A stretch of 64,000 nt of DNA from Pseudomonadota bacterium. Lineage in GTDB: Bacteria > Desulfobacterota > Binatia > Binatales > Binataceae. Below the pieces are notes generated by a model that did not search any database, had not been told where the DNA came from, and worked only from the letters and a program-made list of their open reading frames with translations. The stretch covers positions 124,001 to 188,000 of the forward strand of contig JAJPHZ010000039.1 of the NCBI GenBank assembly GCA_021325025.1, in the 5' to 3' direction. The position numbers and the translations under genes were made by a program. This document shows, piece after piece, positions 60,491 to 64,000 of the stretch. Position 1 is the stretch's first letter. Each line of letters opens with the position of its first letter.

Positions 60491-60769
60491 GTGATCGAAC
60501 TTCTTCTTTACAGCCGCGCCGACTGCGAGTTATGCCGCGAAATGGAGCAGGTGATCGCATCGGAATTGCCGCGCTTTGCGGCGCGCCTGGAGAAGATCGA
60601 GATCGACGGAAATGCCGAATTGGAAGCGCGGTTTGGCCAGGAGGTTCCGGTGCTGTTCGTCAACGGGCGCAAAGCGTTCAAATATCGCTGCACCGGGCGC
60701 GAGTTGCGCAAACGGCTGACGCGCGAGTTGGGTCCCCGATGGCCGTTTCTAAAAACCACTGCATCGTAG
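60491..60769 (+). CDS. Glutaredoxin-family thiol-disulfide protein
   Basis: 92-residue thioredoxin-fold protein starting with GTG 60491. The active site is C-x2-C (CELC) after LLLYSRAD, and VPVLFVNGRKAF has the cis-Pro (EVPV) that packs against it. It likely reduces or oxidises a disulfide in a partner. The last 31 bp overlap the start of the cutA-like gene in another frame. Confidence 0.85.
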   Translation: MIELLLYSRADCELCREMEQVIASELPRFAARLEKIEIDGNAELEARFGQEVPVLFVNGRKAFKYRCTGRELRKRLTRELGPRWPFLKTTAS

Positions 60770-61095
60770 TTCTGGTTACCGCCGCCAATCAATCCGAGGC
60801 CGCTGCCATTGGCCGCACCCTGGTTGAGGAGCGTCTGGCGGCCTGCGCCAACCTGGTCGGTCCGATCCGCTCGATCTACCGATGGCGCGACGCGGTGGAG
60901 GATGCTGCGGAATACCTGTTGTTGATCAAAACGCGCGCCGGTCTTTTTGAGGCCGTGCAGCAGCGCGTCAAGCAGCTCCATTCCTACGAGGTGGCGGAGA
61001 TTGTCGCGCTTGATATTCAGAAAGGAGCGGCGCCCTATCTGGACTGGGTGCTCCAATCGACCGCCGGCTCTCCAGCCGCGCCGCGCAAGCGCTAA
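60739..61095 (+). CDS. cutA: CutA1 divalent-ion tolerance protein
   Basis: 118-residue CutA1-family protein. CIVVLVTAANQSEAAAIGRTLVEERLAACANLVGPIRSIYRWRD is the conserved first half, and AAEYLLLIKTRAGLFEAVQQRVKQLHSYEVAEIVALDI is the second. Members form stable trimers related to PII proteins and were first tied to copper tolerance, though the role is uncertain. ATG 60739 lies inside the glutaredoxin gene, giving a 31-bp overlap and likely coupled translation. It is convergent with the lipoprotein gene. Confidence 0.92.
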   Translation: MAVSKNHCIVVLVTAANQSEAAAIGRTLVEERLAACANLVGPIRSIYRWRDAVEDAAEYLLLIKTRAGLFEAVQQRVKQLHSYEVAEIVALDIQKGAAPYLDWVLQSTAGSPAAPRKR

Positions 61096-61104
61096 CGTAT
61101 CCGC

Positions 61105-61686
61105 CTACGGCATCCCAAACGCCGACACCGGATCCCACTCCGAATCCATCGGCAGGTCGACCTGATTTTCGGTGTCGACGAGATAGGCCGCTTCGACCTT
61201 CTCCTGCTTGCGTTCCTGCTTGGCCTGCTTGTAGCGCAGGTAGGCCAGTTCGTCGCCGACGTACACGCAATTGCAGTAGTAGGGATCGGCAAACCAGTAA
61301 TGGATTTTGCCGTGATGGGCCAGGCGGTTGAAGCTGAGCGGGCTCAGTCCCTCGATAACCTTGTGCTTGGCGGGCGTGTCGATCGGCATCAACTTGAAAC
61401 CGGCCGGACCGAGCAGAGCCTCGGTTTTTTCCGCCCGCTTGATGCGTTCGTCCTGCTTTTCGGCGTGCATGAGGCCGTGGATGTCGTTGCTCAGGCTTTC
61501 GCTGCCGCCGGTGCTGCTGCTAGTGCCGGGCGTTGCGCTGGCCGACGGGGTACCTGCGGTGCCGGCTTCATAACCGCCGCTGTAACTGCTGCTGCCGTAA
61601 CCGCTGCTGTAGCTGCTGCCGCTGCTGCAGGCCGCCGCCAACAGCGCCAAGGCCGCGGTGATCGAGACCAGATATCGACAATTCAT
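61105..61686 (-). CDS. Hypothetical lipoprotein
   Basis: 193-residue protein. The signal peptide ends in a lipobox (LLAAAC, Cys20), so it should be lipidated and membrane-anchored. A Ser/Gly/Tyr-rich low-complexity stretch (SSGSSYSSGYGSSSYSGGY) follows, then a globular part with SPLSFNRLAHHGKIHYWFADPYYCNCVYVGDELAYLRYKQAKQ. The CNC pair could form a disulfide or metal site. I do not recognise the family. ATG 61686 is supported by the lipobox position. It is divergent from hisC. Confidence 0.7.
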   Translation of the reverse strand: MNCRYLVSITAALALLAAACSSGSSYSSGYGSSSYSGGYEAGTAGTPSASATPGTSSSTGGSESLSNDIHGLMHAEKQDERIKRAEKTEALLGPAGFKLMPIDTPAKHKVIEGLSPLSFNRLAHHGKIHYWFADPYYCNCVYVGDELAYLRYKQAKQERKQEKVEAAYLVDTENQVDLPMDSEWDPVSAFGMP

Positions 61687-61861
61687 GACCTGCCTAGACC
61701 CTCGAAACAGCGCCCCGATGCTCCTTTCGTGCTGAGGCGCCCCACCATAGCAGGAAGCGGCGCCAAATGCAGCATTGCGCTGTCGCCGCCGCCCCTTCCA
61801 CGAGGCGCATCGCTGTGCCACCTTGCCTGAGTAACCACTGACCGGGAGCGAGCCACCTCCG

Positions 61862-62944
61862 ATGTTCCGTGCCGTGATCGACAAGATGGCGCCGTACACG
61901 CCGGGCGAGCAGCCCCGTCCCGGCCAGCGGGTGATCAAGCTTAACACCAACGAGAATCCCTACCCGCCCTCGCCGCGGGTGCGCCACGCGGTTATCAAGG
62001 CGGTCGCGGGCGACAGCCTGCGGCTGTACCCGCGTCCCTTGGCCGACGATTTCGTGGCCGCGGCAGCACGTTACTACCGGATTCCCCGTCACATGATCCT
62101 GGCCGGAAACGGGTCGGATGAGCTGTTGGCGATGCTGTTTCGGGCGATGCTCAATCCCGGCGACGTGGTCGCCTACCCGAGCCCGACCTACACCTTGTAC
62201 GATACCCTTGCCGCAGTGCAGGAAGCGAGAATCGCGCCAATTACCTACGGCCGCGACTTCGTGCTCCCCTTCGACGAACTGGCCCGGTCCCGGGCTGCAC
62301 TTACCGTTGTGTGCAATCCCAACGCACCGTCCGGCACCATGACACCGACCCGGACCCTGGCTCGGCTGGCCGACGCGCTCAGGCCGCGCCTGCTGGTAAT
62401 CGACGAAGCCTACGTGGACTTTGCCGACCACAACGCGCTGTCGCTGGCGCGGCTTAAGGACAACGTTGCGGTGCTGCGCTCGTTCTCCAAGTCCTTTTCG
62501 CTGGCCGGGATGCGTCTGGGGCTGTGTTTCGCCCATCCTGCGATTATCCAGGGTCTGATCAAGGTTAAGGATTCCTACAACCTAAGCCGGATTGCGCAGG
62601 CTGCCGGCGTTGCCGCGCTGGAGGATGCGGCGTGGGCGATGCGCAACGTCCAGCGCGTGCGCGCCACACGCCGCGCCACGGAGGCGGCGTTGCGCCAGAT
62701 CGGCTTTGAGGTCCAGCCCTCTTCAGCCAACTTCGTGCTGGCCAGACTGGCGGGCGTGGACCTGTCGGAGATGGCCGCCGCCTTGCGCCGGCGGGGTATC
62801 CTGGTGCGATACTTTGCCACGCCGCTGCTCTACGATGCGCTGCGGATTACGATCGGCAAGCCTGCGGAGATGAAGGCGCTGCTCAAAGAACTTAAACCGA
62901 TGGTTGCGAAATTGCAGGCTCGTCAGGGCAATGGAGCGCAGTAG
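61862..62944 (+). CDS. hisC: Histidinol-phosphate aminotransferase
   Basis: 360-residue PLP-dependent fold-type I aminotransferase for the seventh step of histidine biosynthesis. IKLNTNENPYPPSPRV opens the protein, NPNAPSGTMTP and VIDEAYVDFAD are the core motifs, and Lys210 in SFSKSFSLAGMRLG binds PLP. Homologues can also act on aromatic amino acids. A GGGAGCGAG sequence lies upstream of ATG 61862. It is followed by pth after 17 bp. Confidence 0.92.
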   Translation: MFRAVIDKMAPYTPGEQPRPGQRVIKLNTNENPYPPSPRVRHAVIKAVAGDSLRLYPRPLADDFVAAAARYYRIPRHMILAGNGSDELLAMLFRAMLNPGDVVAYPSPTYTLYDTLAAVQEARIAPITYGRDFVLPFDELARSRAALTVVCNPNAPSGTMTPTRTLARLADALRPRLLVIDEAYVDFADHNALSLARLKDNVAVLRSFSKSFSLAGMRLGLCFAHPAIIQGLIKVKDSYNLSRIAQAAGVAALEDAAWAMRNVQRVRATRRATEAALRQIGFEVQPSSANFVLARLAGVDLSEMAAALRRRGILVRYFATPLLYDALRITIGKPAEMKALLKELKPMVAKLQARQGNGAQ

Positions 62945-62961
62945 GACCGCCCTTCTTAGTC

Positions 62962-63606
62962 ATGAGCCTGCGCGGTCTTTTTGGATCCTTCCGCCGTTCC
63001 GCCTCCAAGGCGGAACCCGCTGGTGCGCCAACCCATATCGCGTGGGTGATTGCGGGGCTGGGCAATCCTGACGAGCGCTATCGCCGTTCGCGCCATAACC
63101 TGGGATTCATGGCGGTGGAGCGCCTGGCGCAACGCCATGGCGTGCGGTTGGATCAGCGCCGCTTCAAGGCCCATCTGGGGCGCTGCGAAATCCACGGCCA
63201 GACCGTGATGCTGGCCCAGCCGCAAACCTACATGAACTTAAGCGGCGAGGCGGTGGCGCCGATCCTTGGCTACTTCAAAGTCCCGCCCGCGCGCCTGATC
63301 GTAATCCATGACGAGCTGGATCTCGAGGCTGGCACACTGCGCATCAAGCGCGGCGGCGGTCACGCCGGCAACAACGGAATCCGCTCGATTATGGACGCGC
63401 TGGGCACCGGCGATTTTCTGCGGGTCAGGATTGGGATTGGGCACCCGCCGCAAGGACGCGACGCCGTCGGCTACGTGCTTCAGCCGCTCAGCGGGGAGGA
63501 AATGGCCGCTTTCGACCCTGTAATCGAACGAGCCGCCGAGGCCGCCGAGGCGATCGTCACCAGCGGTGTGGAACGCGCGATGAACAAGTTCAACCAGCGG
63601 ATATAG
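62962..63606 (+). CDS. pth: Peptidyl-tRNA hydrolase
   Basis: 214-residue enzyme that recycles peptidyl-tRNA dropped from ribosomes. The signature GLGNPDERYRRSRHNLGFMAVE has catalytic His45 in RHN, and IVIHDELDLEAG and GGGHAGNNGIRSI follow. An extra N-terminal segment of about 25 residues (MSLRGLFGSFRRSASK) precedes the conserved fold, so translation might begin later, although no better start is clear. tyrS begins close after the stop. Confidence 0.93.
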   Translation: MSLRGLFGSFRRSASKAEPAGAPTHIAWVIAGLGNPDERYRRSRHNLGFMAVERLAQRHGVRLDQRRFKAHLGRCEIHGQTVMLAQPQTYMNLSGEAVAPILGYFKVPPARLIVIHDELDLEAGTLRIKRGGGHAGNNGIRSIMDALGTGDFLRVRIGIGHPPQGRDAVGYVLQPLSGEEMAAFDPVIERAAEAAEAIVTSGVERAMNKFNQRI

Positions 63607-63657
63607 TTGGCGCGCAACTTTTCCCATGCCCGCGCTCCGGCTATCTTCAAACCCACA

Positions 63658-64000
63658 GTGGAAAAGGAACAGGCAGAGGAACTGACGCGGCGGCTTGCCC
63701 GGCGTGCGGTGGAGGTGATTACGCATGCCGAATTGGCCGCCAAGCTGGCCGAGGGCCGCCCGCTGCGTATCAAGCTGGGGATGGACCCCACCGCGCCCGA
63801 CCTGCATCTGGGGCATACCATCACGCTCAAGGCGATGCGGGACTTTCAGGACGCCGGCCATACGGTGGTCTTCCTGGTCGGCGACTTCACCGCTGCGATC
63901 GGCGATCCGTCGGGCCGTTCTGAGACGCGCAAGCCCCTGGAGCGCGCGCAGATCGAGGCCAACGCCGAGACCTACAAGCGCCAGGTGTTCAAAATCCTCG
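63658..64000 (+). CDS. tyrS: Tyrosyl-tRNA synthetase, 3' end outside window
   Basis: N-terminal part of a class I aminoacyl-tRNA synthetase. RIKLGMDPTAPDLHLGHTITLKAMRDFQDAGHTVVFLVGDFTAAIGDPSGRSETRKPL is the catalytic-domain start of the TyrS subgroup, with HLGH as the HIGH motif near residue 50. The frame is open to base 64000. GTG 63658 is the proposed start; TTG 63607, directly after the pth stop, is in frame and possible. No ribosome site separates the two. Confidence 0.85.
   Translation, partial: MEKEQAEELTRRLARRAVEVITHAELAAKLAEGRPLRIKLGMDPTAPDLHLGHTITLKAMRDFQDAGHTVVFLVGDFTAAIGDPSGRSETRKPLERAQIEANAETYKRQVFKIL

Noticed and set aside
1..64000. tRNA, rRNA, CRISPR array or replication origin
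   Set aside because: No cloverleaf-like, rRNA-like or regularly spaced repeat arrays were noticed by eye. A covariance-model scan was not possible.

Overview
The window is high-GC, gene-dense bacterial chromosome with mixed strands, short gaps and frequent translational coupling. The gene content is amidohydrolases, a class III CoA-transferase, a single-chain acyl-CoA carboxylase, LLM-class flavin (F420-type) oxidoreductases, a Baeyer-Villiger-type monooxygenase, HSL esterases, a molybdenum hydroxylase subunit, a sulfatase and an acid-protease-like S53 peptidase. This suggests a heterotrophic soil or sediment bacterium that degrades hydrophobic or cyclic carbon compounds. It resembles uncultured deltaproteobacterial-like lineages such as Binatota, but that placement is a guess from gene content, because no rRNA lies in the window. 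No tRNA, rRNA, CRISPR array or intact transposase was seen.

Layout. 1-6.7 kb: three amidohydrolases around a secreted sulfatase, then a small secreted protein. 7.2-13.0 kb: a seven-gene minus-strand cluster reading nuoI-like ferredoxin, small membrane protein, thiC, peroxiredoxin, rhodanese-MoeB/ThiF, histidine phosphatase, SDR. 13.2-16.7 kb: an MFS carboxylate-type carrier, a perfect-palindrome terminator, a methyltransferase and a DUF2333 protein. 16.8-22.5 kb: CoA-transferase divergent from a fused acyl-CoA carboxylase, then a hydratase. 22.9-30.5 kb: molybdenum hydroxylase large subunit, GMC oxidoreductase plus alpha/beta hydrolase, and S53 peptidase. 31.2-36.4 kb: a five-gene HlyD/ABC-2 exporter operon. 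36.5-39.2 kb: a rhodanese-potassium channel gene with an in-frame TGA, two VOC proteins (one a methylmalonyl-CoA epimerase) and a FmdB zinc ribbon. 39.2-42.1 kb: LLM oxidoreductase and BVMO. 42.3-46.1 kb: a CHASE2 protein and a Kef-type antiporter. 46.3-52.8 kb: 6-oxocamphor-hydrolase-like crotonase, CitE-like lyase, LLM oxidoreductase, VanZ-like protein, Zn-alcohol dehydrogenase and two tandem esterases. 52.8-54.2 kb: a decayed accessory patch with RlpA-like and RHS fragments. 54.2-64 kb: cell-envelope genes (GT39, DUF2939, AsmA), small redox/metal genes, hisC, pth and the 5' end of tyrS.

The standout is 36571-37842. A rhodanese domain runs through an in-frame TGA that falls where relatives carry the second cysteine of a C-x4-C active-site loop, then continues in the same frame into a two-helix potassium channel with a TSVGYGD filter. 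A 7-bp hairpin with a G-containing loop sits 17 nt after the TGA, which fits the known geometry of a bacterial SECIS. The best reading is a selenocysteine-containing rhodanese-K+ channel fusion, meaning a candidate redox- or sulfur-gated channel. Ordinary gene callers would split it into two wrong genes.

Metabolically, the carboxylase and methylmalonyl-CoA epimerase point to propionyl/acyl-CoA carboxylation. The BVMO, the 6-oxocamphor-hydrolase-like enzyme, the esterases and the alcohol dehydrogenase could together open cyclic ketones and handle the ester or acid products; that pathway is inference.
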